From Actinomycetota bacterium (lineage in GTDB: Bacteria; Actinomycetota; Actinomycetes; S36-B12): a stretch of 21,446 nt of DNA. Numbering within the stretch: the stretch's first letter is position 1; each line of letters starts with the position of its first letter. The translations under genes were made by a program, and so were the position numbers. The stretch is from contig JAQCBM010000006.1 in NCBI GenBank assembly GCA_027729865.1, positions 1 to 21,446 of the forward strand, in the 5' to 3' direction. The notes under the pieces are model-generated. The model was given only the letters and a program-made list of their open reading frames with translations, had not been told where the DNA came from and did not search any database. Of this stretch, positions 13,043-21,446 are shown piece after piece.

Positions 13043-15816
13043 ACCGGAACCTTGGAAGATGGGCGAACCTCGACCGCCGTCACTTTGTACTCCGGGCAGT
13101 TCGTTGCCCAGTCGGAGTTGTCAGTGGTGATGACGTTTGTGCCACTCACCGGATGGTGGAAGGTCGTATAGACCACACCAGCAGGAATGTCATCAGTAAC
13201 GCGAACACGAAGACGAGTGTTCCCGGCGCGACTGGACACCTCGACCCAGTCACCATCACTCACACCCCGGGCTTGGGCGTCGGCTTCGTGCATGTCCAGC
13301 ACGTCTTGCGCATGCCACACGACGTTATTGGTGCGTCGAGTCTGCGCACCCACGTTGTATTGACTCAAGACCCGTCCGGTAGTCAGAAGTAACGGGAACT
13401 TTCTCGTCGAGCGTTCATCGGTGGGGACATAGGGCGTGGTGATGAACTGGCCCTTGCCTCGAACAAAGGCATCTACGTGCATAACCGGCGTGCCCAACGG
13501 AGCCTTCTCGTTACACGGCCATTGAACGCTGCCCACCTTGTCCAGTAGCTCGAAGGAGACGCCCGAGAAGGTAGGAGTAACGGCGGCGATCTCATCCATG
13601 ATCTGGCTCGAGGTGTCGTAACCCATCTCGTAACCCATGGCGGTAGCGAGCGCGCAGGTGACTTCCCACTCAGCCATACCCGTACGGGACGGCATAACCG
13701 GCCGCACGCGATTGATGCGTCGTTCAGCGTTCGTGAAGGTGCCGTCCTTCTCGAGGAACGACGTTCCAGGCAAAAAGACGTGCGCGAACTTGGCTGTCTC
13801 ATTGAGGAACAGGTCCTGGACGATCACACAATCCATCGATCGCAGGGCGTGCGTGACGTGGTCGGTGTTCGGATCAGACTGTGCGATGTCCTCACCTTGG
13901 ATGTAGATGCCCTTGAACTCACCGACCGTCGCGGCGTCCAGCATGTTAGGGATGCGCATACCCGGGTCAGGGCGCATCTGTGCTCCCCAGAGCGCTTCGA
14001 ACTGTTCACGAACCGTGTCATCGGAGACATGACGATATCCGCTGAACTCGTGCGGGAAGGAACCCATGTCGCACGAACCCTGGACGTTGTTCTGGCCGCG
14101 GAGCGGGTTGACACCTACGCCTTCGCGGCCGATGTTGCCGGTGGCCATCGCCAAGTTCGCCATCGCCATGACCATGGTGGAGCCCTGCGAGTGTTCGGTC
14201 ACACCCAAGCCGTAGTAGATCGCAGCGTTCGGCGCGGTTGCGTATGCACGCGCGGCTGCCCGAACCTGATCGGCGGGAACGCCCGTTGCTTCTTCCAGCA
14301 TCTCGGGGCTGTTCTCAGGAAGACGAATGAAGTCCTCCCACGCTTGGAAGGACGCCGCGTCGCAACGCTCCTCAACGAAGGTTCGGTCGATCCAGCCTTC
14401 TGTTGCGATCACGTGTCCCATGGCGTTGACGATCGCGACGTTAGTACCTGGGAGCAGTTGCAGGTGATGGCTGGCTTCAATATGTGCGGAGCGCACTAGG
14501 TCGATCGTGCGTGGATCGACCACGATGAGTTCGGCACCTTCCCGGAGCCGACGCTTCATGCGTGATGCGAAGACCGGGTGAGCGTCGGTTGGATTCGCTC
14601 CGATCACCATGATGACGTCGGCCTTCTCCACGGACTTGAAGTCCTGGGTGCCGGCGCTGGTTCCGAACGTCTGCTTCAGGCCGTATCCAGTTGGCGAGTG
14701 GCACACGCGTGCGCAGGTATCGACGTTGTTAGTTCCGAAGGCCGCACGAACCATCTTCTGCACCACGTACACCTCTTCATTGGTGCAGCGGGAGGACGTG
14801 ATTCCTCCGATGGCATCAATGCCGTACTCAGCCTGAATCGCCTTCAACTTGGTGGCGGCAAAGCCGATCGCCTGGTCCCAGGTGACGACCTTCCATTCGT
14901 CGTCGATGGATTCTCGAATCATCGGCTCGAGAACACGGTCCTCGTGGCCGGCATAACCCCAAGCGAAGCGTCCCTTCACACACGAATGGCCGGAATTCGC
15001 GCCACCGGTCTTGTCCGGAACCATGCGCACCAGTTCATCCCCGCGCAACTCCGCCACGAACGAACACCCGACTCCGCAGTACGCACAGGTGGTCTTGACC
15101 TTCCGGGTAGGAACTCCCAGATCGATCACCGTCTTTTCCTGCAAGGTGGCCGTGGGGCAGGCCTGGACGCACGCGCCGCAGGAGACGCATTCGCTCTCGA
15201 GGAACGGCACACCATCGCTTGCTGACACCTTGGATCCGAAACCTCGCCCTGCAATGGTCAGTGCGAACGTCCCCTGCACCTCCGAACATGCACGGACACA
15301 TCGACTGCAGGCAATGCACTTACTCTCATCAAAGGTGAAGTAAGGGTTGGATTCGTCTTTGGGCGCATCGAGGTGATTGGCCCCATCGGGGTATCGAACA
15401 TCGCGCAAACCCACAACTCCGGCCATGTCTTGCAACTCGCAGTCGCCGTTTGCCGGGCAGGTAAGGCAGTCCAACGGGTGATCCGAGATGTAAAGCTCCA
15501 TCACACCTTTGCGGAGCTTGTCCAAGCGAGGGGTCTGCGTGCGCACGGACATTCCCTCGCTGCAGGGCGTGGTGCAGGACGCAGGAGTTCCGGCTTTGCC
15601 GTCGATCTCCACCAGACACAACCGGCACGAACCAAAAGCAGCGAGGGAGTCCGTTGCGCACAATTTCGGTACCTGCGTGCCCGCCAGCGCGGCGGCTCGC
15701 ATCACCGACGTGCCTTCGGGAACCTGCACTGGTGCTCCATCGATGAGCACCGTCACAACCGCGTCCGAGCGGACAGCCGGGGTTCCCAGATCTTGTTGAT
15801 CATCAAGAACCGTCAT
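13039..15816 (-). CDS. fdsA: NAD-dependent formate dehydrogenase alpha subunit (molybdenum or tungsten enzyme)
   Basis: This 925-residue catalytic subunit oxidises formate to CO2 in the cytoplasm. The N-terminal 2Fe-2S domain uses Cys53, 64, 67 and 81 or 85. A His-Cys3 4Fe-4S site follows (His113, Cys117, 120, 126), then two 4Fe-4S ferredoxin clusters (Cys167/170/173/177 and Cys210/213/216/220), and the cluster next to the cofactor (Cys244/247/251/279). The catalytic domain carries ARVCHSPTGYGL (369-380), where Cys372, encoded by TGC at 14701-14703, is the metal ligand with His373 beside it; it is not a selenocysteine. A molybdopterin-dinucleotide-binding domain closes the protein (from about 800). 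The ATG at 15816 follows AGGAGG (15824-15829) and overlaps the fdsB stop; an open extension upstream to 15921 lies inside fdsB. Confidence 0.96.
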   Translation of the reverse strand: MTVLDDQQDLGTPAVRSDAVVTVLIDGAPVQVPEGTSVMRAAALAGTQVPKLCATDSLAAFGSCRLCLVEIDGKAGTPASCTTPCSEGMSVRTQTPRLDKLRKGVMELYISDHPLDCLTCPANGDCELQDMAGVVGLRDVRYPDGANHLDAPKDESNPYFTFDESKCIACSRCVRACSEVQGTFALTIAGRGFGSKVSASDGVPFLESECVSCGACVQACPTATLQEKTVIDLGVPTRKVKTTCAYCGVGCSFVAELRGDELVRMVPDKTGGANSGHSCVKGRFAWGYAGHEDRVLEPMIRESIDDEWKVVTWDQAIGFAATKLKAIQAEYGIDAIGGITSSRCTNEEVYVVQKMVRAAFGTNNVDTCARVCHSPTGYGLKQTFGTSAGTQDFKSVEKADVIMVIGANPTDAHPVFASRMKRRLREGAELIVVDPRTIDLVRSAHIEASHHLQLLPGTNVAIVNAMGHVIATEGWIDRTFVEERCDAASFQAWEDFIRLPENSPEMLEEATGVPADQVRAAARAYATAPNAAIYYGLGVTEHSQGSTMVMAMANLAMATGNIGREGVGVNPLRGQNNVQGSCDMGSFPHEFSGYRHVSDDTVREQFEALWGAQMRPDPGMRIPNMLDAATVGEFKGIYIQGEDIAQSDPNTDHVTHALRSMDCVIVQDLFLNETAKFAHVFLPGTSFLEKDGTFTNAERRINRVRPVMPSRTGMAEWEVTCALATAMGYEMGYDTSSQIMDEIAAVTPTFSGVSFELLDKVGSVQWPCNEKAPLGTPVMHVDAFVRGKGQFITTPYVPTDERSTRKFPLLLTTGRVLSQYNVGAQTRRTNNVVWHAQDVLDMHEADAQARGVSDGDWVEVSSRAGNTRLRVRVTDDIPAGVVYTTFHHPVSGTNVITTDNSDWATNCPEYKVTAVEVRPSSKVPV

Positions 15817-17381
15817 GACCGTGCCTCCTGTGGGGGAAGTTGTCCGCTTGCGCGGAAGTCGTCGGGGAAATTGTCGAGTGCACTCAGGACCGGCATGGGG
15901 GTGAGACCGCCCATGGCACACAGTGAGCCGTCGGTCATCACCTCACATAGGTCTCGCAGCAATTCCTCATTGGAATCAGCATCCACGCCGCGGCGCATCA
16001 GGTCAATAACCTCAGCGCCTCGAACGGATCCGATACGACAGGGGGTGCACTTACCGCAGGACTCCTCGGCGCAGAACTCCATCGCAAAGTGCGCCTGCTC
16101 GGCCATATCGACGGTGTCGTCGAACACCACAAGTCCCCCGTGGCCGAGCATGCCGCCGGCTTCCCCGAGTGACTCGTAGCCCATAGCCACGTCCAGCCGG
16201 TCCGCCGGCAGGTAAGCCCCGAGCGGGCCACCGATCTGAACCGCCTTGACCGGCCGACCGGTCCGCGTGCCACCACCGAACTCGTGCACCAAGTCTCGAG
16301 CGGTGATGCCGAACGCCTTTTCGACGATTCCGCCACGGGCGATGTTCCCCGCCAACTGGAATACCTGGGTTCCCTGGGATCGACCGATGCCCAGACCGGC
16401 ATATTCCTGGGCGCCGCGCGCCATGATCGACGGAACACTTGCCATGGTCAGCACGTTGTTCACCACCGTTGGTGCGCCAAAGAGGCCCTCCAGAGCTGGG
16501 ATCGGTGGCTTGGCGCGAACCATGCCGCGTTTGCCTTCGATGCTTTCCAACATCGCGGTCTCTTCGCCACACACGTATGAGCCTGCTCCCACCCGTACTT
16601 CAACATCGAAGGTGAGCATCGAATCGAGGATGCGTTCCCCGAGCCATCCCTCTTCGCGGGCGATGTCGATTGCACGTTGCATGGTGTCGATCGCATCGGG
16701 ATATTCCGAGCGGATGTAGATGATGCCTTTATCTGCCCCCACCGCATGCGCTGCAATGGTCATTCCTTCGAGCAGGCAGAAGGGATCGCCCTCCATCAGC
16801 ATGCGATCGGCGAAGGTGCCGCTGTCGCCTTCGTCGGCATTCACGCACACGTACTTATGCGAGGGGGCCGAGACGTGATCGCCTTGATGCGGACGCGCGG
16901 GCGCCTGGGCAACCGTCCGCCACTTGATCCCGGCGGGAAAGCCAGCACCGCCGCGGCCACGAAGGCCTGAGCCAACAACGTGCTCCACCACGTCATCGGG
17001 ACTCATCGCAAGACTGGCGCGCAATCCGCCGATCCCACCGTGCGCTTGATAGTCCTGGGGGTCCGTGGGATCGATGACGCCGACCCTCGCGAAAAGCCAC
17101 CGGTCTTGTCGGGCCAGGTAGTCGATCTCCTCCACTACTCCCAGAAAGTCCGGCGACGACTCTTCGAGTGCGCTAGTCAAGACGTGCTGGGCACTCACGT
17201 TGCCCCAACCGATGCGCTTACCGGTTGCTTCATCCATTCGCTCCACGAGTGGCTCAAGCCACAACATTCCCCGACTACCGGTGCGGATGACGGTGTCACC
17301 TTGCTCGCGCAGCGCCGCTGCAACAGCGTCGGCGCCGACCGATCGTGCGGCGGAATCACGCGGGACGAACCAGGTGATCAT
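15813..17381 (-). CDS. fdsB: NAD-dependent formate dehydrogenase beta subunit (NuoF-like diaphorase)
   Basis: This 522-residue subunit passes electrons to NAD. Residues 1-118 form a thioredoxin-like domain without any Cys, a degenerate version of the NuoE-type fold. The NuoF domain follows with RGRGGAGFPAG (141-151, FMN/NADH site), NADEGDSGTF (181-190), AGSYVCGEETAML (266-278), and a 4Fe-4S cluster on Cys442, Cys445, Cys448 and Cys488. It pairs with FdsG, whose 2Fe-2S cluster it complements, as in complex I subunits NuoE and NuoF. The ATG at 17381 overlaps the fdsG stop, and its own TGA overlaps the fdsA start, both as ATGA. Confidence 0.95.
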   Translation of the reverse strand: MITWFVPRDSAARSVGADAVAAALREQGDTVIRTGSRGMLWLEPLVERMDEATGKRIGWGNVSAQHVLTSALEESSPDFLGVVEEIDYLARQDRWLFARVGVIDPTDPQDYQAHGGIGGLRASLAMSPDDVVEHVVGSGLRGRGGAGFPAGIKWRTVAQAPARPHQGDHVSAPSHKYVCVNADEGDSGTFADRMLMEGDPFCLLEGMTIAAHAVGADKGIIYIRSEYPDAIDTMQRAIDIAREEGWLGERILDSMLTFDVEVRVGAGSYVCGEETAMLESIEGKRGMVRAKPPIPALEGLFGAPTVVNNVLTMASVPSIMARGAQEYAGLGIGRSQGTQVFQLAGNIARGGIVEKAFGITARDLVHEFGGGTRTGRPVKAVQIGGPLGAYLPADRLDVAMGYESLGEAGGMLGHGGLVVFDDTVDMAEQAHFAMEFCAEESCGKCTPCRIGSVRGAEVIDLMRRGVDADSNEELLRDLCEVMTDGSLCAMGGLTPMPVLSALDNFPDDFRASGQLPPQEARS

Positions 17382-17866
17382 GAACCACTCCCCTGAGTGT
17401 GCGCGCGGACCGCGAGCGTGATTGATTCGACACTCGCGCGACCGATCAGCGTTCGGCCCACCATCGCCGCTGGACCGAGCGCACAGTTGCCCAAGCAGAA
17501 GATCGGCTCATCCACACCGGTGGCGTCAGCAAGGTCGGGGGCGGCCTGGCACGCGCGTCGCCAGTCCCGTTGCAGTTCCCGACCGCCCACAGCCTGACAT
17601 GCTTCCGCGGCACACAGGCGCACGGGAATCGCCGGGGGCGGGGTGGACCGCAGGTCGGAATAGAACGTGAAGACTCCGTGTACGTCCGCTCGAGACACAT
17701 TGCAGGCTTCGGCAACCAATCCAACTGCGTCGGCGGGCACATAGCCGAACCGATCCTGAATCGCTTGCAGACAAAGGAGGCCTGGTCCCGGCCCTTGCGC
17801 GATTCCCGCCACAAGATCACGAGCGACGTCCGCGGACCACGGCTCGAAATCGGCCACCGTAGTCAT
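17378..17866 (-). CDS. fdsG: NAD-dependent formate dehydrogenase gamma subunit (NuoE-like)
   Basis: This 162-residue subunit carries one 2Fe-2S cluster on Cys85, Cys90, Cys124 and Cys128 (CAAEAC and CLGNC). HGVFTFYSDLR (63-73) is typical of NuoE/FdsG, as is the helical N-terminus with LLCLQAIQDRFGYVP (30-44). The ATG at 17866 was chosen because it overlaps the fdhD TGA as ATGA, the junction type used throughout this operon. A GTG at 17878, four codons upstream, is also possible but sits only three bases from the GGAGG. Confidence 0.94.
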   Translation of the reverse strand: MTTVADFEPWSADVARDLVAGIAQGPGPGLLCLQAIQDRFGYVPADAVGLVAEACNVSRADVHGVFTFYSDLRSTPPPAIPVRLCAAEACQAVGGRELQRDWRRACQAAPDLADATGVDEPIFCLGNCALGPAAMVGRTLIGRASVESITLAVRAHTQGSGS

Positions 17867-18714
17867 GCGCGCACCCACTCTCCTCCGGAGTACACATTCA
17901 TACGATCTTCACGTGCGAATCCAATAAGTAACAGGCCGTACCGTCGTGCTACTTCTACAGCCATAGTTGTGGGCCCGGAAACGGCAACGATTGATCCCAC
18001 ACACGCGCTCAGCGCCTTCGCAACGATCTCGTAAGAAACCCGTCCACTGACGACAAGCACGTGATTGGTGAGCGGGAGCAAGCCGTCCATGAGCGCCCGA
18101 CCGATCACCTTGTCGACCGCATTGTGGCGACCGACGTCTTCGCGGACAAAGAGAACTTCAGAATCCGGGCCAACTAGCGCAGCGGCGTGCAGCGCGCCGG
18201 TGAGGTCGAACATCTTCTGCCGTGAGCGCATCTGCTCAATCAAGTCCAACGCTTGCTGTGGCTCGAGCCGCCAACCATCACTGTGCAGGTTGGCGTAGGG
18301 CTCGGCAAGTGCATCGATCACATCGGCGCTACACACCCCGCAGGAACTCGATGTGACGTATGCCCGTGGCCGCGGAGGAGTGATGCCTGGCGCGATGTGG
18401 ACTCGGACGGTGTCGATCTCCTCGGTCCCGGAACCCTCCGGGAAGTCCAGATCCGAACGGGGAGACGCAGCGAGTGCCTTCATCTCGACGATGTCGTCGG
18501 CACGACGTAATCCAGCCTCGCTGACAAGCCACCCCGCCGCTAAATCCAGATCGTGTCCAGGTGTCCGCATCGTCGTAGCGACAACCTCGCCCTCCACCGC
18601 GATGGTGAGCGGTGATTCGACGACCACTCGATCAATGCGATCTATGCGCTTAGATCCACGACGCGAGACGTCTTCGAGCCGAATCGTCGGCCGTGGACTG
18701 GTGGTGTGCCCCAC
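17863..18714 (-). CDS. fdhD: FdhD sulfur carrier for formate dehydrogenase maturation
   Basis: FdhD moves sulfur from a cysteine desulfurase to the molybdenum or tungsten cofactor, which formate dehydrogenase needs for activity. This 283-residue protein has the catalytic CGVC (Cys125, Cys128), TGALHAAAL (172-180) and REDVGRHNAVDKVIG (191-205), all family hallmarks. The start is GTG at 18714, two bases after the fhs stop, with GGGG some 11 bases upstream. It plays the part called FdsC in Cupriavidus fdsGBACD, but here precedes the structural genes. Its stop overlaps the fdsG start. Confidence 0.94.
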   Translation of the reverse strand: MGHTTSPRPTIRLEDVSRRGSKRIDRIDRVVVESPLTIAVEGEVVATTMRTPGHDLDLAAGWLVSEAGLRRADDIVEMKALAASPRSDLDFPEGSGTEEIDTVRVHIAPGITPPRPRAYVTSSSCGVCSADVIDALAEPYANLHSDGWRLEPQQALDLIEQMRSRQKMFDLTGALHAAALVGPDSEVLFVREDVGRHNAVDKVIGRALMDGLLPLTNHVLVVSGRVSYEIVAKALSACVGSIVAVSGPTTMAVEVARRYGLLLIGFAREDRMNVYSGGEWVRA

Positions 18715-18716
18715 TG

Positions 18717-20402
18717 CTAGAACAGCCCCACTACCCGGCCATCGACCACGTCGATGCGTTCACTTGAGGGAACCTTCGGCAGTCCCGGCATCGTCATGAT
18801 GTCGCCGCACACCGCAACGATGAATCCGGCTCCCGCCGATAGCCGGACCTCACGAATATTCATGGAGTGTCCTGACGGTGCACCGCGCAATGACGGATCG
18901 GTGGAGAACGAGTACTGCGTCTTGGCGATACACACAGGCAGGTGCCCGTATCCCTCTTCGGCTAACTCACGCATGCGGGTGCGAACTTTGGAGTCAGCCG
19001 TTACCTCAGACGCTCCGTAGATTTTCGTTGCGATTGCTTCGACTTTCTCCCACAACGTTGCGTCGTCCTGGTACACGAAGGAATCATGGCCGGAATCAAC
19101 ATCTCGTTCATCGGCATCGCAGATCTCGGCGACCACACGTGCCAACTCTGCTGCACCAGCTCCACCTTCTGCCCAATGGCTCGCGAGAACGATCGGCACC
19201 CCGAGTGACTCGACGTGTGAACGAAGCAGGTCGATTTCCGCCGGAGTGTCGGTCAGGAACTTATTAATGGAAACGATCGGTGGAACGCCGTAGTGGTCCC
19301 GGACATTCGCTATGTGCCGTTCAAGGTTGACCATGCCGGCCTTGAGCGCATCCAGATCCTCGGTGGTCAGGTCCTTGGCGTCCCCTCCCCCGTGGAATTT
19401 CAGCGCACGAACGGTCGCAACGATCACAGCCGCCGACGGGCGAAGGCCAGCGCTGCGGCAGGTGATGTCGATGAACTTCTCCGCACCGAGGTCTGCTCCG
19501 AAACCAGCTTCGGTGACGACGTAGTCAGCCAAGCGCAGCGATCCGGCGGTTGCGATGACGCTGTTGCACCCGTGAGCAATATTCGCGAACGGACCACCGT
19601 GCACAAAGGCCGGCGTGCCGTCGAGGGTTTGAACGAGATTCGGAGACAACGCGTCCTTGAGCAGGACAGTCATGGCTCCCTGTGCATTCAGATCGCTCGC
19701 GCAGATGGGCTGCTTGTCGCGGGTATATCCGACGACGATGCGACCGATGCGCTCCTTGAGATCTTCGAGATCGGTTGCCAGGCAGAAGATGGCCATGATC
19801 TCCGAGGCCACCACGATGTCGAAACCATCTTCTCGAGGGAACCCGTTTCCTGGACCACCCAACGCAACGGTGATGTCCCGCAGCGCACGGTCATTCATGT
19901 CGACCACACGCTTCCAGGTCACTCGACGAACATCGATTCCTAACGCATTGCCGTGATGGATGTGGTTGTCGATTAAGGCAGCCAGCAGATTGTTGGCAAG
20001 CGCGATCGCGTTGAAGTCGCCGGTGAAGTGGAGGTTGATGTCTTCCATGGGAACTACCTGAGCGCGCCCACCTCCGGCAGCACCACCCTTCATGCCGAAA
20101 ACCGGACCCAACGAGGGCTCGCGCAAGCAGATCATCGCGTTCTTGCCGATGTGTCGAAGTCCGTCGCCGAGACCCACGGTGGTGGTGGTCTTGCCTTCAC
20201 CGGGTGGAGTAGGGCTAATCGCCGTCACGAGGATCATCCGCGCGTGCGACCGGATCGGCTGCTGCAGCAACCAATCCAGGCGAACCTTCGCCTTGGTTCT
20301 CCCATAGGGCTCAAGTACGTCCTCGGGGATACCGATGAGGTCAGCGATCTCCGGTATCGGCTTGAGCGTCGCTGCTTGGGCGATCTCGATATCTGTCGGC
20401 AT
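18717..20402 (-). CDS. fhs: Formate-tetrahydrofolate ligase (10-formyl-THF synthetase)
   Basis: This 561-residue enzyme joins formate to tetrahydrofolate with ATP, or in reverse frees formate from 10-formyl-THF while making ATP. Marks are the P-loop region SPTPPGEGKTTT (63-74), REPSLGPVFGMKGGAAGGG (94-112) and VPMEDINLHFTGD (117-129). The ATG at 20402 is supported by GGGGGAGA (20408-20415) with a five-base gap; an open extension to 20447 overlaps etfA. It lies two bases before fdhD and 13 bases after etfA. Placed directly before a formate dehydrogenase, the reverse direction (formate release) is likely, as in marine C1-oxidising bacteria; the direction is inferred from context. Confidence 0.96.
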   Translation of the reverse strand: MPTDIEIAQAATLKPIPEIADLIGIPEDVLEPYGRTKAKVRLDWLLQQPIRSHARMILVTAISPTPPGEGKTTTTVGLGDGLRHIGKNAMICLREPSLGPVFGMKGGAAGGGRAQVVPMEDINLHFTGDFNAIALANNLLAALIDNHIHHGNALGIDVRRVTWKRVVDMNDRALRDITVALGGPGNGFPREDGFDIVVASEIMAIFCLATDLEDLKERIGRIVVGYTRDKQPICASDLNAQGAMTVLLKDALSPNLVQTLDGTPAFVHGGPFANIAHGCNSVIATAGSLRLADYVVTEAGFGADLGAEKFIDITCRSAGLRPSAAVIVATVRALKFHGGGDAKDLTTEDLDALKAGMVNLERHIANVRDHYGVPPIVSINKFLTDTPAEIDLLRSHVESLGVPIVLASHWAEGGAGAAELARVVAEICDADERDVDSGHDSFVYQDDATLWEKVEAIATKIYGASEVTADSKVRTRMRELAEEGYGHLPVCIAKTQYSFSTDPSLRGAPSGHSMNIREVRLSAGAGFIVAVCGDIMTMPGLPKVPSSERIDVVDGRVVGLF

Positions 20403-20415
20403 GAACGTCTCCCCC

Positions 20416-21378
20416 TCACGCGCCTTTGGCGGCGCGGGCCTTCTCAATGAGCACAGGCAAGAGCGTGTGCAAGTTGTCCACGACGGCGTAATCGGCGTGC
20501 GTCATGATCGGCGCTTGAGCGTCGGTGTTGACGGCAATCAGTGTTTTTGCGGACTTGCAGCCGGCGATGTGTTGGGTTGCCCCACTGATGCCAAACGCCA
20601 AGTACACATCCGGCGCCACCTTGGTGCCGGTTTGACCGACCTGCTCGGCGTGTGGGCGCCAGCCCGCGGCCGTGACCACACGCGAACAGCCCACTGCTCC
20701 ACCCAGAATGTCGGCCAGTTCCTCGAGCATCGCGAATGCCTCGGGGCCGTCCATGCCCCGCCCTCCCGACACAACCACCTTGGCTTCGGCCAAACCGACT
20801 CCCGTTGCCTGCGCACCTGTTCGGTCGACGATGCCCACCAACAGATCTGCATCCGTCAGGGGCACATCGAAGGCGTCAGTCGATGCAGCTACTGGTGCTT
20901 CCTGCGCCACCACCGCATGCGCTTGAACAGTCGCGAGCAGTGGATCCCCTGTGACCTTGCTGCGCTCGAGAAGGTTGCCACCCCAGCGTGCACGACTGAC
21001 TTCAGCGGTGTCCGCGCCGGTCAGTGAAATTTGGCTGCACTCAGATGCCAGAGGCAGGTCACGAATTGCCGCAATATGACCGAGCACCTCATTACCTCGA
21101 GGAGTGCTGGCTGCGAGCACAGCGCGGGGTGACGTCCTTTCCATCACCGCCAGAACCGCCCGGGCGCTCGCCAGCGGCGTGTAGTCCGCCAAGCGATCAT
21201 CGACTCCGTGGTGAACGGTGGTCACACCGAACTTGCCGAGTTCATCAACACACTTCTCTGCATTGGAACCGACAATCACTGCCTGGACGTCGTCGTCGAT
21301 TGAACGAGCCATGGTGGCAACTTGGGCTGCAAGCGGATCGATCTCACCTCGATCGTGATCAACGTAGATGAGGATCAT
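20416..21378 (-). CDS. etfA: Electron transfer flavoprotein alpha subunit
   Basis: This 320-residue subunit holds FAD and passes electrons from flavoprotein dehydrogenases to a quinone oxidoreductase. The C-terminal FAD domain shows SGGRGM (204-209), GWRPHAEQVGQTGTKVAPD (239-257), GISGATQH (263-270) and AVNTDAQAPI (282-291), the standard EtfA pattern. The length is normal. The ATG at 21378 overlaps the etfB TGA as ATGA. It shares the operon with fhs and the formate dehydrogenase, which suggests that the donor dehydrogenase is one that generates C1 units. Whether this ETF can bifurcate cannot be judged without EtfB. Confidence 0.93.
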   Translation of the reverse strand: MILIYVDHDRGEIDPLAAQVATMARSIDDDVQAVIVGSNAEKCVDELGKFGVTTVHHGVDDRLADYTPLASARAVLAVMERTSPRAVLAASTPRGNEVLGHIAAIRDLPLASECSQISLTGADTAEVSRARWGGNLLERSKVTGDPLLATVQAHAVVAQEAPVAASTDAFDVPLTDADLLVGIVDRTGAQATGVGLAEAKVVVSGGRGMDGPEAFAMLEELADILGGAVGCSRVVTAAGWRPHAEQVGQTGTKVAPDVYLAFGISGATQHIAGCKSAKTLIAVNTDAQAPIMTHADYAVVDNLHTLLPVLIEKARAAKGA

Positions 21379-21446
21379 GACAACACTCCGATCTGCTTCA
21401 GAACATCTACCAAGGCGTCTGCTGCTTCCTCGCCCGCACCCAGGTT
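21375..21446 (-). CDS. etfB: Electron transfer flavoprotein beta subunit, C-terminal end (cut by window edge)
   Basis: Only the last 23 residues and the stop are in the window, ending AADALVDVLKQIGVLS. The identity rests mainly on the direct overlap with etfA and on the usual etfB-etfA order, with the short tail resembling EtfB ends. The stop TGA lies in the ATGA junction. The Gly/Ala-rich piece before it (NLGAGEE) is not diagnostic. Confidence 0.75.
   Translation of the reverse strand, partial: NLGAGEEAADALVDVLKQIGVLS

Noticed and set aside
14701..14703. Possible selenocysteine at the formate dehydrogenase active site
   Set aside because: The codon is TGC on the coding strand, so the metal ligand is an ordinary cysteine (Cys372), and no in-frame TGA interrupts the gene.
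15373..16179. 268-codon plus-strand frame opposite fdsA/fdsB
   Set aside because: It is antisense to two genes with complete cofactor motifs and shows no domain of its own.

Overview
The window is a moderately GC-rich stretch (roughly 60% by eye) from an Actinomycetota genome. The best lineage marker is the gene order eno - divIC/ftsB-like - DUF501 - ppx (11775 down to 8493), which is the order found around Mycobacterium tuberculosis Rv1023-Rv1026. The overlapping ATGA/GTGA stop-start junctions, mixed ATG/GTG starts and an acidic Thr/Ala/Glu/Asp-rich lipoprotein linker suit an aquatic actinobacterium with a streamlined style, but the genus cannot be read from this sequence. No rRNA, tRNA, CRISPR array, insertion sequence or phage gene was seen.

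Region 1 (1-8492) is a glucoside uptake and hydrolysis locus. On the minus strand lie a lipoprotein sugar-binding protein, two ABC permeases and a GH1 beta-glucosidase cut by the left edge. The ATPase of the same transporter is divergent on the plus strand. Convergent to it are a GH13 alpha-glucosidase and a LacI-family repressor, which overlap. The gene set matches the rhizobial aglREFGAK set (regulator, binding protein, two permeases, alpha-glucosidase, ATPase) in a different arrangement, with a beta-glucosidase added. Pseudo-palindromes resembling TGYAANCGNTTRCA occur before the repressor gene and at both ends of the 310-base divergent control region, so an autoregulated local regulon is likely. 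A strong 14-bp hairpin separates the binding-protein gene from the permease genes.

Region 2 (8493-11775) is the conserved core block eno, divIC, DUF501 and ppx, all on the minus strand. Region 3 (11824-12518) is a short plus-strand pair: an unrecognised 72-residue protein translationally coupled to a TspO/MBR membrane protein.

Region 4 (12507-21446) is a tightly packed minus-strand operon. In transcription order it holds etfB (partial), etfA, fhs, fdhD, fdsG, fdsB, fdsA, fdsD and a small protein of the misnamed 'virulence factor' family. The largest gap between neighbours is 13 bases. Together these make a module for C1 disposal: flavoprotein electrons leave through ETF, folate-bound formyl groups are released as formate with ATP by Fhs, and formate is oxidised to CO2 with NADH by a molybdenum/tungsten FdsGBAD complex matured by FdhD. 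The operon starts beyond the right edge, where the dehydrogenase or demethylase feeding ETF might be found. The coupling of the 'virulence factor' gene to this operon is the most interesting clue in the window.
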